A DNA stretch of 64,000 nucleotides, taken from contig NZ_JABCNG010000006.1 of the NCBI RefSeq assembly GCF_012932495.1, forward strand, positions 62,001 through 126,000, in the 5' to 3' direction. Each line of letters starts with the position of its first letter. The stretch's first letter is position 1. A program made the translations under genes and the position numbers. Source of the DNA: Novosphingobium sp. SG919 (GTDB lineage Bacteria > Pseudomonadota > Alphaproteobacteria > Sphingomonadales > Sphingomonadaceae). This document shows positions 16,385 through 24,404 of the stretch, in pieces. The notes beneath the pieces are model-generated. The model was not told where the DNA came from. It was given only the letters and a program-made list of their open reading frames with translations, and made no database searches.

Positions 16385-17857
16385 TCACAGCCCTTCCGGC
16401 AGCGCATCCAGCAGCATCGTCTTGGTTTCCACGTAAGGCATCAGGCCTTCCGGCCCGCCTTCGCGGCCCACGCCCGATTGCTTGAAGCCGCCGAACGGCA
16501 GGCCGAAATCCATGCGCAGCCCGTTCTGGCCAAAGCCGCCGGTGCGGATGCGACGGCCGATGGCCCAAGCGGCCTGGGCGTCGTGGGTCAGCACCGAACC
16601 GTTGAGGCCATAGGCGCTGGCATTGGCCACGGCCACGGCCTCCTCCTCGTTGTCCACCGGGATGAGCGACAGCACCGGGCCGAAAATCTCTTCCTGGGCG
16701 ATCGCGTCGGCGTTGTTGACGTTGGCAAACAGCGTCGGCTCGATGAAATAGCCGCGGTTCAAGTGGCTGGGCCGGTTGCCGCCGGTCACCAGGTCGGCAC
16801 TTGCCTTGCCTTGGGCGATATAGCCCTCGATCCGCTCCAACTGGCGCTGCATGGCCACCGGGCCAAGCTGGGCGGCCGGGTCGTCGCTGTGGCCGATGAC
16901 CACGGCCCGCATTTCGCGCGCGATGGCATCGGCCAGTTCGTCGTGCCGGGCGCGCGGCACGATCACGCGGCTTAGCATCGCGCAAACCTGCCCGCTCATC
17001 ATCGTGATCGTGCCGGTCAGCAGCTTGGCGGCATGGTCGATGGCGAAATCGTCGCGCACAATGGCAGCAGACTTGCCGCCCAGTTCCAGCGTGCAGCGCG
17101 CCACGCGGCCGGCGCAGACCTGGCCGATGCGCTTGCCCGCCAGGGTCGATCCGGTGAAGCTGACCTTGTCCACGCCCGGGTTGCTGACCAGGTGATCGGC
17201 CGCCTCGCGATGGCTGGGCACCAGGTTGACCACGCCGGGCGGCAGGCCCGCCGCCTGCGCCGCTTCGGCAATGATATAGGCTTCGAGCGGCGTTTCGGGC
17301 GATGGCTTCATCACCACGCAGCATCCGGTCAGCAGGGCATAGGCCACCTTGTTGGCCATGATGCCGAACGGCCCGTTCCACGGCGCGATGGCGGCCACTA
17401 CGCCCACCGGTTCCTGCACGATCAGTGCGGCGGCGGCGGCATGGCTGGGGCGCTGTTCCACGAAGGGGAAGTTTTCAACAAAGCCGGCAATGCCATCGAG
17501 CGCGAACAGCGCGCCCTGGTGCATCGGCCCGGCAAAACTGGCCAGCCCACCGATCTGCGCGGTCCAGGCGCGCGCCAGTTCCTCGGCACGCGGGCGCATG
17601 TGGTCGATCATCGCCCGGAATGCCGCAATCCGCGCGGCCGGCGGCGTGGTCGGCCAGGGGCCATGGTCGAACGCGGCGCGGGCGGCGGCCACGGCGGCGT
17701 CCATGTCCACCTCGTCCGCCTCGGCCACGCGAGCCACGACCTGCTCGCTATCGGGCGAGACCACCTCGATCAGCCGGCCGCTGTGGGCCGGCACCCACGC
17801 TCCGCCGATGAAAAGGCGCTCGGGATGGGCGATGTGCACGCCCTGGGGAAGCAGCAT
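16385..17857 (-). CDS. Aldehyde dehydrogenase (second copy in cluster)
   Basis: A 490-residue ALDH-superfamily enzyme. The general base is in CTLELGGKSAA (about 255-265), the catalytic Cys in SGQVCAML (about residue 289), with APWNGPFG near 155 and EEIFGPVLS near 385; PFGGFKQSGVGREGG lies near the C-terminus. It is only distantly like the enzyme at 1638-3152. It begins 25-30 nt after an NTF2-like gene and is co-transcribed with it. ATG 17857 follows AAGGAAAG; an in-frame ATG at 17878 is possible. It probably oxidises an aldehyde released by an upstream step such as stilbene cleavage or side-chain deformylation, by inference from context. Confidence 0.92.
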   Translation of the reverse strand: MLLPQGVHIAHPERLFIGGAWVPAHSGRLIEVVSPDSEQVVARVAEADEVDMDAAVAAARAAFDHGPWPTTPPAARIAAFRAMIDHMRPRAEELARAWTAQIGGLASFAGPMHQGALFALDGIAGFVENFPFVEQRPSHAAAAALIVQEPVGVVAAIAPWNGPFGIMANKVAYALLTGCCVVMKPSPETPLEAYIIAEAAQAAGLPPGVVNLVPSHREAADHLVSNPGVDKVSFTGSTLAGKRIGQVCAGRVARCTLELGGKSAAIVRDDFAIDHAAKLLTGTITMMSGQVCAMLSRVIVPRARHDELADAIAREMRAVVIGHSDDPAAQLGPVAMQRQLERIEGYIAQGKASADLVTGGNRPSHLNRGYFIEPTLFANVNNADAIAQEEIFGPVLSLIPVDNEEEAVAVANASAYGLNGSVLTHDAQAAWAIGRRIRTGGFGQNGLRMDFGLPFGGFKQSGVGREGGPEGLMPYVETKTMLLDALPEGL

Positions 17858-17881
17858 GGGACTTTCCTTACCTTGCATGGA

Positions 17882-18292
17882 TCAGGCCGCGAGGGGCGGG
17901 GGCAGCGCGCATTCCACTTTCTCGATGCGGCCATCGCGCGTGGTGTAGAAAATGAACTGGCGGATTTCCTGCACCTGGCCCGCCTGGATGGGGAAGAAGC
18001 CGGTTGCCCCCTTGGCATCCAGTTCTTCGCGCGTCAGGTCGCGCAGCGCCTCGATCCGCACGATCGCATCCACGGCAGTGGCCGTATCGCTTGCGGCAAA
18101 GTTATGGATCGAAACGCTTTCCTTCACGCAGGAATGCAGCCAGCCATAGAACGCCTTCAATTCTTCGCGGCTGGTGATGACAATGCCGAAGAATTCCATG
18201 TGCGGCGGATCGACATAAAAGTCGGCCACGCCGTCATAGTCCTTGGCGTTGAACGCGGCCAGGTAGCGTTCGTAGCCGGCTCGATCGAGCAT
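17882..18292 (-). CDS. SnoaL/NTF2-like protein
   Basis: The 136-residue protein opens MLDRAGYERYLAAFNAKDYDGVADFYVDPPHMEFFG, a clear SnoaL-like N-terminal helix pair, and has ITSREELKAFYGWLHSCVKESVSIHNF and a final strand IRQFIFYTTRDGRIEKVECALPP. It is of usual family length. The operator-like site at 18340-18351 lies 48 nt upstream. It leads a two-gene operon with the aldehyde dehydrogenase. SnoaL proteins in sphingomonads include LdpA- and PcfL-type lyases that release formaldehyde from lignin-derived dimers, so an analogous lyase is possible but not demonstrated. Confidence 0.85.
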   Translation of the reverse strand: MLDRAGYERYLAAFNAKDYDGVADFYVDPPHMEFFGIVITSREELKAFYGWLHSCVKESVSIHNFAASDTATAVDAIVRIEALRDLTREELDAKGATGFFPIQAGQVQEIRQFIFYTTRDGRIEKVECALPPPLAA

Positions 18293-18339
18293 TGGCCCTT
18301 CTCCCGTTGGTCCGGCCGGATTCGGCCCTGCCTCAACGC

Positions 18340-18351
18340 TAACAAATGATA
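18340..18351. promoter_or_regulatory. Degenerate CAATTG-class operator site
   Basis: CTAACAAATGATAC (core 18340-18351) keeps one full CTAACAA arm and has mismatches in the other. It sits 48 nt before the NTF2-like gene start. On the minus strand TATCAT overlapping the site could be a -10 box. Confidence 0.45.
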
Positions 18352-18386
18352 CGGTTATGGCAAGCCCGAACCATGCCCTGAAACGA

Positions 18387-18416
18387 AAAGGGGCAGCCCT
18401 TGCAGGCTACCCCTTT
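18387..18416 (-). terminator. Rho-independent terminator of TonB receptor gene
   Basis: On the minus strand the stem AAAGGGG-TAGCC pairs with GGCTGCCCCTTT, with one C-A mismatch. It is followed by TTTTCGTTT. It lies 24 nt past the receptor stop codon. Confidence 0.8.
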
Positions 18417-18439
18417 CCCCTCATGACTGGAAAATCAGT

Positions 18440-20863
18440 TCAGAACTTCTTGGCCACACTCAGGGCCCATTCGCGCGGGCGTCCCACGTTGCTGTAGACC
18501 GTGCCGGCCGAGGCATAGAGCGCCTGGAAGCGCAGCGGCAGGTAATAGTACTTGTCGAACAGGTTCTGCACTTCAAAGGCGACGGTCAGGTCTTCCTTCT
18601 CGTTGCGCCAGGTCAGCCGCGCATTGCCCACGGCAAAGGCCGGGTTGTAGTCCAGCGGGCGGGTGCCACTCAGGCGGCCCACGCTTTGCTTGCCGGTATA
18701 GGCAAGGTCAAAGCGCGGAGTAAGCGAGCCGTGGCCTTCCACCGGGATGCGATACTGGATGCCGAAGCTGCCGCGCCAGTGCGGCGTGACGATCGGATCC
18801 TGCAATTGGATCGATTTACCCACCGTGGCGCCGATCCGGTTCCATTCGCCGTCGATCCAGCTGAGCGTGGCGTCGATATCCAGCCCTTCGACCGGGTGCG
18901 CGGTCAATTCCGCTTCAGCGCCCCACATCTTGCCATCGCCGGCATTGCCGATCGCCGCGCAGGGGAACGGATCGGTGCCCACGGCAAAGCCGTCAAGGAT
19001 CGAGCAGTCCGCCAGCGGGAGTTGGATATTCTTGTAATCGTTGACGAAGCCCGAAAGGTTGAAGCGCACCCTGCGATCGAACAGGTCAGACTTGATGCCC
19101 ACTTCATAGGCGGTGAGCGTTTCGGGTGTGAAGGTGCCGTTGACGGCCTGGTTCTTGGTGAACGGCCGCGCGGTAACGCCGCCGCCCTTGAACCCGGTGC
19201 TGACCGTGGCATAGGCCAGCAGTTCGGGGCTGAAGCGATAATCCACCGACAGGCGCCAGTCGAGCTTGCTGCCGTTGTAGTTCGCCACCGTGCCATCGAG
19301 CGCGCCCACGCCGAAGATGTCGGTCAGCGTGCCGCCCGACCAGTTCTTGCGCACGAAGGTATAGTCCTTGTGCTCCTTGGTATAGCGCAACCCGCCCGTG
19401 ATGTTGAGGCCGGGCGTGGGATGCAGGATCACGGTGCCGAATGCGGCCTTGCTGTTGGCGTTGACCGGGTCATTGCCCAGGAACTGCAGGAACAGGAACG
19501 GCGCGCCGTGGCCGATGTAGCGGATGTCCTGCCGCGTGAAATAGACCGAGGTCTGGTCGTTGTAGAACCCGCCGATCGTCCAGTCGGCCAGATCGCCGAT
19601 CTTGCCGTTGAGGCGCAGTTCCTGGCTGAAGAAGTGGAAGCGCAGATCGTTGTAGCCGGCCCCGGCAATGTTCGGATCGGGCGTGAAATCGTCGTCGGTG
19701 CCGAACGTCTGCTTGTACTTGCGATAGGCGGTGATCGAAACCAGCTTGAGATCGTCGGTCAGGCCCAAGGTCAGGTTGCTGGAAACGCCCCAGCCGGAAA
19801 ACACCGTGTTGCGCGGCATGGAATAGCTTTGCGCGGCTTGGCCACCTGCATCCATGTACCAGTTGGCATACGTGCAGCGCGGGCCGCAGATGAAATTGAT
19901 GCCGTCGGTCTTGGTGGTATCGTCGACCGTCAGCACGCTCGCCGCGTTGGAGCGGTTTTCATAGGTATAGTCGCCGGTCACGACCCAATCGATCTTGTCG
20001 TTGGGATTGTAGCGCAGCGAGCCACGCAGGCCGGAATAGTTCTTCTCGCCCAGCTTGCCGGTCACGCAGTTGGCCGGCACGTTGGCGCCCGCCGTCAGCC
20101 CCAGCGAGTTGCCCGGCTTGGCACAGCCATAGTCGACGATGTCGATATAGCCGTCCTGGCGCTTGTACACGCCCGAGACGCGGGCATAGAGCCCGTCGGC
20201 CAGCTGGAAATTCAGGCTGCCGCGCAGATCGACGCGGTTGCGCGCGCCATAGACTGCTTCGATCTGGCCGGAATCGCCCGGCTGCGGCTTGACCGAAAAC
20301 ATCTTGATGGCCCCGCCGATCGAGTTACGCCCGGTCAGCGTGCCCTGCGGCCCGCGCAGCACTTCCACCCGATCGAGATCGAGCAGGTCCATCACCGAGC
20401 CGGTCAGCGTGGCATAGTAGACATCGTCGACGTACATGCCCACGCCCGGTTCATAGGCCGGGTTGAAATCGTACTGGCCGATACCGCGGATGTAGGCGGC
20501 CATCGACGATCCGAACGCCCCGCCCATCTGGGTAAGCTGCACGTTGGGCGCCTGCGCCGCGATCTGCGAAATGTCGGTCTGGTTGCGCGCGGCCAGCAGC
20601 CCGGCATCCACCGCGGTGATCGAAAGCGGCGTGTCCTGCAGGCGCTGGTTGCGGAACTGCGCGGTCACCACGATCTCGCGAATGCCCTGGTCTTCGCTCG
20701 CCGCCTGCGCATCGCCCTGGGGCGTGGTGGCCTGCGGTGCGGGCGCCTGCTGCGGCGCTGCATCGGCAGCCTGCGCGGCCGTGCTCAGCGCCAATGCCAT
20801 GGCGGCCGCGCTGCCTGCGGCAAAAAGACGCAACGATAGCGTGTTGGGAATCATGCTGGCCAT
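18440..20863 (-). CDS. TonB-dependent outer-membrane receptor
   Basis: The 807-residue precursor has a signal peptide ending AQAADA (about residue 34), a TonB box EIVVTAQ at 63-69, a plug domain (IRGIGQYD, YVDDVYY, LDRVEVLRGPQGTLTGRNSIGG) and a long beta-barrel ending in a C-terminal Phe (VAKKF). It is of the large sphingomonad receptor group that imports non-siderophore substrates. Its promoter carries the TTAGTATG-type operator shared with the CoA ligase and the NTF2-like/SDR pair, so it probably imports the aromatic substrate of this cluster. The ligand cannot be deduced. The receptor at 26960-29452 is similar in plug and barrel wording. Confidence 0.95.
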   Translation of the reverse strand: MASMIPNTLSLRLFAAGSAAAMALALSTAAQAADAAPQQAPAPQATTPQGDAQAASEDQGIREIVVTAQFRNQRLQDTPLSITAVDAGLLAARNQTDISQIAAQAPNVQLTQMGGAFGSSMAAYIRGIGQYDFNPAYEPGVGMYVDDVYYATLTGSVMDLLDLDRVEVLRGPQGTLTGRNSIGGAIKMFSVKPQPGDSGQIEAVYGARNRVDLRGSLNFQLADGLYARVSGVYKRQDGYIDIVDYGCAKPGNSLGLTAGANVPANCVTGKLGEKNYSGLRGSLRYNPNDKIDWVVTGDYTYENRSNAASVLTVDDTTKTDGINFICGPRCTYANWYMDAGGQAAQSYSMPRNTVFSGWGVSSNLTLGLTDDLKLVSITAYRKYKQTFGTDDDFTPDPNIAGAGYNDLRFHFFSQELRLNGKIGDLADWTIGGFYNDQTSVYFTRQDIRYIGHGAPFLFLQFLGNDPVNANSKAAFGTVILHPTPGLNITGGLRYTKEHKDYTFVRKNWSGGTLTDIFGVGALDGTVANYNGSKLDWRLSVDYRFSPELLAYATVSTGFKGGGVTARPFTKNQAVNGTFTPETLTAYEVGIKSDLFDRRVRFNLSGFVNDYKNIQLPLADCSILDGFAVGTDPFPCAAIGNAGDGKMWGAEAELTAHPVEGLDIDATLSWIDGEWNRIGATVGKSIQLQDPIVTPHWRGSFGIQYRIPVEGHGSLTPRFDLAYTGKQSVGRLSGTRPLDYNPAFAVGNARLTWRNEKEDLTVAFEVQNLFDKYYYLPLRFQALYASAGTVYSNVGRPREWALSVAKKF

Positions 20864-20908
20864 AAGCCCCTCTCCTGGATCGGCCCGTTATCGAGCCTCG
20901 TTCTGTTT

Positions 20909-20926
20909 GTTAGTTAGACATACTAA
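20909..20926. promoter_or_regulatory. Operator site, TTAGTATG-type (copy C), before TonB receptor
   Basis: On the minus strand the site reads TTAGTATGTCTAACTAAC. It shares TTAGTATG and CTAAC, at the same spacing, with copies at 7126-7143 and 22396-22413. It is 46 nt upstream of the receptor start. Confidence 0.7.
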
Positions 20927-21095
20927 TTAGCAGAGCGCAAGAGGGCGTTTGCAGCCGCCTTCGGATAATAACAACTGATGCAATCCAACAACAAGCCCGA
21001 ATGCGCACGATGCCGCCAAAATCGGCGGAATTCTGCGCCGTTCACCATGCAGCGCAGCAAAGCATGCGGCCTCTTGCCGCGCTTGCCATGGTTGT

Positions 21096-21103
21096 CATAC
21101 TAA
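21096..21103. promoter_or_regulatory. TTAGTATG half-site abutting the MarR gene start
   Basis: CATACTAA (TTAGTATG on the minus strand) occurs 5 nt before the proposed MarR start codon. The opposite CTAAC arm is absent. It may mark autoregulation, but an 8-bp match alone is weak. Confidence 0.35.
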
Positions 21104-21108
21104 GCGGC

Positions 21109-21642
21109 ATGATCAGCCGCACGAACTCGGGCCGCACCGCCGCCGAACCACCCCGCAATGCCATGGATGGCGTGGACGAGGACGCCGCGCTGCTGGTCGA
21201 TCTGTTGAAACTGGCCACCTTTGTGGCCAACCCGATGCGCATCGGCGTGGCCGAGCCGCTGGACCTGGCGCCGACCGACTTGCGCATCATCCTGGCGCTG
21301 GGCGGCGAAGGCGAACTGGCCGGCCACGAACTTTCGGAAATCATGGGCGTCCCTCCCATGAATGTCAGCCGCGCGCTGGTTGCACTGCATCATAAAGGCC
21401 TGGTGGAACCGGGCGAAGACTTGCGCAATCGCCGGCGCAAACCCTTCCGTTTGAGCGAGGCCGGACAGGCCATGTTCGACCGCAGCGTGCCCGCCATGGC
21501 CGAAGTGAGTCGCCAGCTCTTTGCCGATTTCAGCAGCCGTGACCGCGGCACGTTCCGCCGCGCCGCCAGCCGGCTGCTGGCGCGGATGACCCAGTGGGAC
21601 CACCAGCTGGATCAACCGCGCGAAAGCCAGGACGTGGCCTAG
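21109..21642 (+). CDS. MarR-family transcriptional regulator
   Basis: From ATG 21109 the protein is 177 residues, with the MarR winged helix: DLAPTDLRIILALGGEGELAGHELSEIMGVPPMNVSRALVALHHKGLVEPGEDLRNRR is the helix-turn-helix and wing (about residues 55-115). A helical C-terminal dimerisation region follows. The frame opens at 21001, but the extra N-terminus is unlike the family. MarR proteins that control aromatic degradation usually release their operator on binding a CoA thioester or phenolic ligand. This gene lies between the TonB receptor and the NTF2-like/SDR pair, both of which carry the TTAGTATG operator, so it is the best candidate regulator. Confidence 0.9.
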   Translation: MISRTNSGRTAAEPPRNAMDGVDEDAALLVDLLKLATFVANPMRIGVAEPLDLAPTDLRIILALGGEGELAGHELSEIMGVPPMNVSRALVALHHKGLVEPGEDLRNRRRKPFRLSEAGQAMFDRSVPAMAEVSRQLFADFSSRDRGTFRRAASRLLARMTQWDHQLDQPRESQDVA

Positions 21643-21652
21643 GCGCGCCCGA

Positions 21653-22372
21653 TCAGGGCCAGCGCTTTTGCAAGGGGGTGAAATCGCCCACCGCAAAGGC
21701 CGCCGCCAGCACTGGATGGGCAAAGCTCATCGGCACTTCCTGGCGATGCGGCCAGGTTTCGCGCACTTGCGTTTCGGGCAAGATCACATCGGGGCCGATG
21801 GGATTTTCGGGGTAGCATTGCACCGCCGGCTGCAGGTGTGCGGTGGTCTTGGCCCAGCCGGTTTCATAGTCGGCCTGCCACTGCATCATGTAGTCCAGGC
21901 GCCTGATCTTCCAGACGCCGTCTTCCTTCACATAGTCGTTTTCATAGATGCCCGATTCCCAGAATTGCTGCGGCATCCCTTCGGGCTTGGCATCGAGGAT
22001 CGCATCGTGCCAGCCTCCGGCCAGGATGCCGCGAAACCGGCCCTTGGCGGTCTGGCCATCGGGCGCCAGCGTGATCACGTCCTGCAACTGGAAATGGTCG
22101 AGCAGCAGGCCCTTGACCGGCCCACGGCGCCCGCCGGTAAACAGGTTCTGGAACCAGGTGCCATAAAGGCGCATGATCCCTTCGTAGCCGCGATATTCGC
22201 CCGACAGGAACACCACGGCGCCATCCTTGGCAAACAGGCCGGCCACTTCCTCGGGCCGGTTGTAGTCGATGTAATAGCCATAGGCCCACTGCAGGCGGCG
22301 GATGGCGTTGACATCCTCGATCTGCGTCACGCGCGCTTCCAGGTCGGCAAGGCGCTGCTCCAGCTCGCTCAT
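21653..22372 (-). CDS. SnoaL/NTF2-like protein (diarylpropane lyase-like candidate)
   Basis: A 239-residue protein starting MSELEQRLADLEARVTQIEDVNAIRRLQWAYG: an N-terminal coiled helix, then a SnoaL-like fold (YYIDYNRPEEVAGLFAKDGAVVF, GRFRGILAGGWHD, YENDYVKEDGVWKIRRLDYMMQW) and a C-terminal extension of about 70 residues. The ATG at 22372 follows GGGAGAG; an in-frame ATG at 22387 is possible. Extended NTF2-like proteins of sphingomonads (LdpA, PcfL) catalyse cofactor-free deformylation of lignin-derived dimers to stilbenes. This gene sits near a stilbene-cleaving-type dioxygenase and may do something similar; that is inference. It is divergent from an SDR across a shared operator. Confidence 0.85.
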   Translation of the reverse strand: MSELEQRLADLEARVTQIEDVNAIRRLQWAYGYYIDYNRPEEVAGLFAKDGAVVFLSGEYRGYEGIMRLYGTWFQNLFTGGRRGPVKGLLLDHFQLQDVITLAPDGQTAKGRFRGILAGGWHDAILDAKPEGMPQQFWESGIYENDYVKEDGVWKIRRLDYMMQWQADYETGWAKTTAHLQPAVQCYPENPIGPDVILPETQVRETWPHRQEVPMSFAHPVLAAAFAVGDFTPLQKRWP

Positions 22373-22395
22373 TTTAGGCTCTCCCATTCTCTTTG

Positions 22396-22413
22396 TTAGT
22401 ATGCAACACTAAC
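22396..22413. promoter_or_regulatory. Operator site, TTAGTATG-type (copy B), in divergent promoter
   Basis: On the plus strand the site reads TTAGTATGCAACACTAAC, identical over 18 bases to the minus-strand sequence of copy A at 7126-7143. It lies 24 nt from the leftward NTF2-like start and 34 nt from the rightward SDR start, so one bound protein could control both. Confidence 0.75.
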
Positions 22414-22446
22414 GATTATAGAAAAGATGGCGAGAGGAAATCATCG

Positions 22447-23382
22447 ATGCACGCGCAAGAAAACCACGCGCCCTGGGCCGGCCAGGTGGCGCTCGTCACC
22501 GGCGGTGGAACCGGCATCGGCCTGGGCGTGGCCCGTGCTTTCAGCGATGCGGGCATGGCCCTTGCCCTGACCTATCGCGACACGCGGCAACGCGATGCCG
22601 TCGCCGCGCAGTTTGCCGCAGAAGGGCGCCCCGCGCCGCTGTTCCTCGCGCTTGACGTTACCGACCGTGCCCGCTGGGCCGAAGTGGTGGCACAGACGGT
22701 GGCGCATTTCGGTGCGCTGCACGTGCTGGTGAACAACGCCGGGGTCAGCGTGTTCGGCGATACCGACGAGGCGAGCTTTGCCGATTACGACTGGATCATG
22801 GGCGTCAATTTCGGCGGCGTGGTCAATGGCCTGGTCAGTGCCCTGCCAGCGATCAAGGCCGCCAGCGGCCCCCGCGCCGTGGTCAACGTGGCCAGCATGG
22901 CCGCTTTCCTGCCCGGCCCCCAGGCGGGCATCTACACCGCCAGCAAGTTTGCCGTGCGTGGGTTGACCGAATCGCTGCGCTATAACCTGGCGCCCCATGG
23001 CATCGGCTGCGCCCTGTGCTGCCCTGCCCTGACCCGCACCAATGCCTGGGACAGCGCGCTCAAGCGGCCCGAGGCCTTTGGCGAAAGCGGCTTTGCCCCG
23101 GTGAGCGCGGCGGAATTGCAGCAGTTCGGCACCGCGTTCGAAGCGGGCATGGACCCGTATGAGGTCGGGCAGAAGATCTTTGCCGGCATGGCGCGCGGCG
23201 ATGGTCTGATCCTGACGCACCCCGAATTCGCCGAGGATTTCCGCGAAATCTATGAAGCCAGCCTGGCTGCCCTGCCGCAGGAAGAAGCCCCGCCGGCCCG
23301 GCTGGAAATCGAACGCCTGCGCCGCGCTGCCATGGCCCAGGCGCAGGCCGGCATCAAGGTGGGCCTGGCAGACCTCACCTGA
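22447..23382 (+). CDS. Short-chain dehydrogenase/reductase, extended C-terminus
   Basis: The SDR has 311 residues with TGGGTGIG (about 18-25), NNAGVS (about 96), the catalytic Ser in NVASMA (about 146) and YTASK (Tyr-x3-Lys, about 162-166). A C-terminal extension of about 60 residues (EFAEDFREIYEASLAALPQEE onward) exceeds the usual 250-residue core. ATG 22447 follows GAGAGGAAA, and the open frame at 22393 runs through the operator. It is probably induced together with the divergent NTF2-like gene. It likely acts on an alcohol or carbonyl of the aromatic substrate, with cofactor preference not clear. Confidence 0.92.
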   Translation: MHAQENHAPWAGQVALVTGGGTGIGLGVARAFSDAGMALALTYRDTRQRDAVAAQFAAEGRPAPLFLALDVTDRARWAEVVAQTVAHFGALHVLVNNAGVSVFGDTDEASFADYDWIMGVNFGGVVNGLVSALPAIKAASGPRAVVNVASMAAFLPGPQAGIYTASKFAVRGLTESLRYNLAPHGIGCALCCPALTRTNAWDSALKRPEAFGESGFAPVSAAELQQFGTAFEAGMDPYEVGQKIFAGMARGDGLILTHPEFAEDFREIYEASLAALPQEEAPPARLEIERLRRAAMAQAQAGIKVGLADLT

Positions 23383-23472
23383 AACCGCTTGCCCCAAAAA
23401 CCGATTCCCGTTGGCCGCCCGCCTGCGCTAAGCCTGTGGGCGGACGGGGAACAGGTTCTGGAGAGACGCGCC

Positions 23473-24345
23473 ATGTGCGACAGCTTGACCGAAGACGACA
23501 ACACGCAGTGGCTGGCGGTAAACCGTCGCCAGTTCGCCGCCATGGGTGCTGGCGCCGCCACCCTGGCCATTGCGCCTGGTTGCGTGGCCGCCACTCCGGC
23601 CGGTTTGGCAACGCAATCGCGCCCGATTACCATCGAGACGGCCGATGGCACGGCGGATGGCTTTTTCGTTTATCCCGCCAAAGGCAAGCATCCCGCTGTG
23701 CTGCTCTGGCCCGACATCGCCGGCCTGCGCGATGCGTATCAGACCATGGCCACGCGCCTGGCCGCAGCCGGCTTTGCCGTGCTGGCGATCAACCATTATT
23801 ACCGCAACAGCCCGGCCCCGGTGCTGCCTGATTTTGCCGCCTGGCGCACGCCCGAAGGCCAGCAGAAACTGCAACCGATGATCCAGGCGCTGAGCCCGGA
23901 AAAGATCCAGGCCGATGCCGGCAGCTATATCGACTGGCTCGACCGGCAGCCGCAGGTGGATACGGCGCACAAGATCGGCACCCAGGGCTATTGCATGGGC
24001 GGCCCCTATACCGTGTTCGCGGCCTATGCCCGGCCCGCGCGGGTTGGCGCGGCGGTGTCGTGCCACGGCGCGAACCTGGTGAACGACACTGCCAACAGCC
24101 CGCACAAACTGCTGGGCCAGACGCAAGCCTCGTTCATCTTTGCCATCGCGCAAAACGACGATGCCCGCGCGCCGGGTGACAAGACCGCACTGAAGGATGC
24201 CGCCGCGGCCGCCGAGCGCCCGGCCGATGTGGCCGTCTATCCCGCGCAGCACGGCTGGTGCACGATCGACGCGCCGGTCTATGACAAGGTCCAGGCCGAA
24301 AAGGTCTGGAGCAAGCTGCTCGCGCTCTACGCCAAGGCTTTGTGA
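23473..24345 (+). CDS. Dienelactone hydrolase-family protein with Tat signal
   Basis: The protein has 290 residues. Residues 12-37 (WLAVNRRQFAAMGAGAATLA) carry a twin-arginine motif and hydrophobic stretch ending near Cys37, so it is probably exported or membrane-anchored. The alpha/beta-hydrolase domain has the DLH nucleophile elbow GYCMGG (Cys174), LWPDIAGLRDAYQ near 80-91 and the histidine in QHGWCT (about 258). Classical dienelactone hydrolases act in the cytoplasm, so an exported form implies another ester or lactone substrate. ATG 23473 follows GGAGAG. It lies about 90 nt after the SDR and probably belongs to its operon. A large terminator hairpin follows. Confidence 0.88.
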   Translation: MCDSLTEDDNTQWLAVNRRQFAAMGAGAATLAIAPGCVAATPAGLATQSRPITIETADGTADGFFVYPAKGKHPAVLLWPDIAGLRDAYQTMATRLAAAGFAVLAINHYYRNSPAPVLPDFAAWRTPEGQQKLQPMIQALSPEKIQADAGSYIDWLDRQPQVDTAHKIGTQGYCMGGPYTVFAAYARPARVGAAVSCHGANLVNDTANSPHKLLGQTQASFIFAIAQNDDARAPGDKTALKDAAAAAERPADVAVYPAQHGWCTIDAPVYDKVQAEKVWSKLLALYAKAL

Positions 24346-24355
24346 TTTTGGTTTA

Positions 24356-24401
24356 GCAGGCCCCTCCACCAGCCCGCGCAGCGGGTGGTGGAGGGGCCTG
24401 C
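24356..24401. terminator. Long perfect hairpin between convergent genes
   Basis: A 15-bp perfect stem, GCAGGCCCCTCCACC (24356-24370) with GGTGGAGGGGCCTGC (24387-24401), and a 16-nt loop. It separates the rightward hydrolase gene from the leftward NmrA gene and probably terminates both, although a U-run is lacking. Confidence 0.75.
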
Positions 24402-24404
24402 CTC

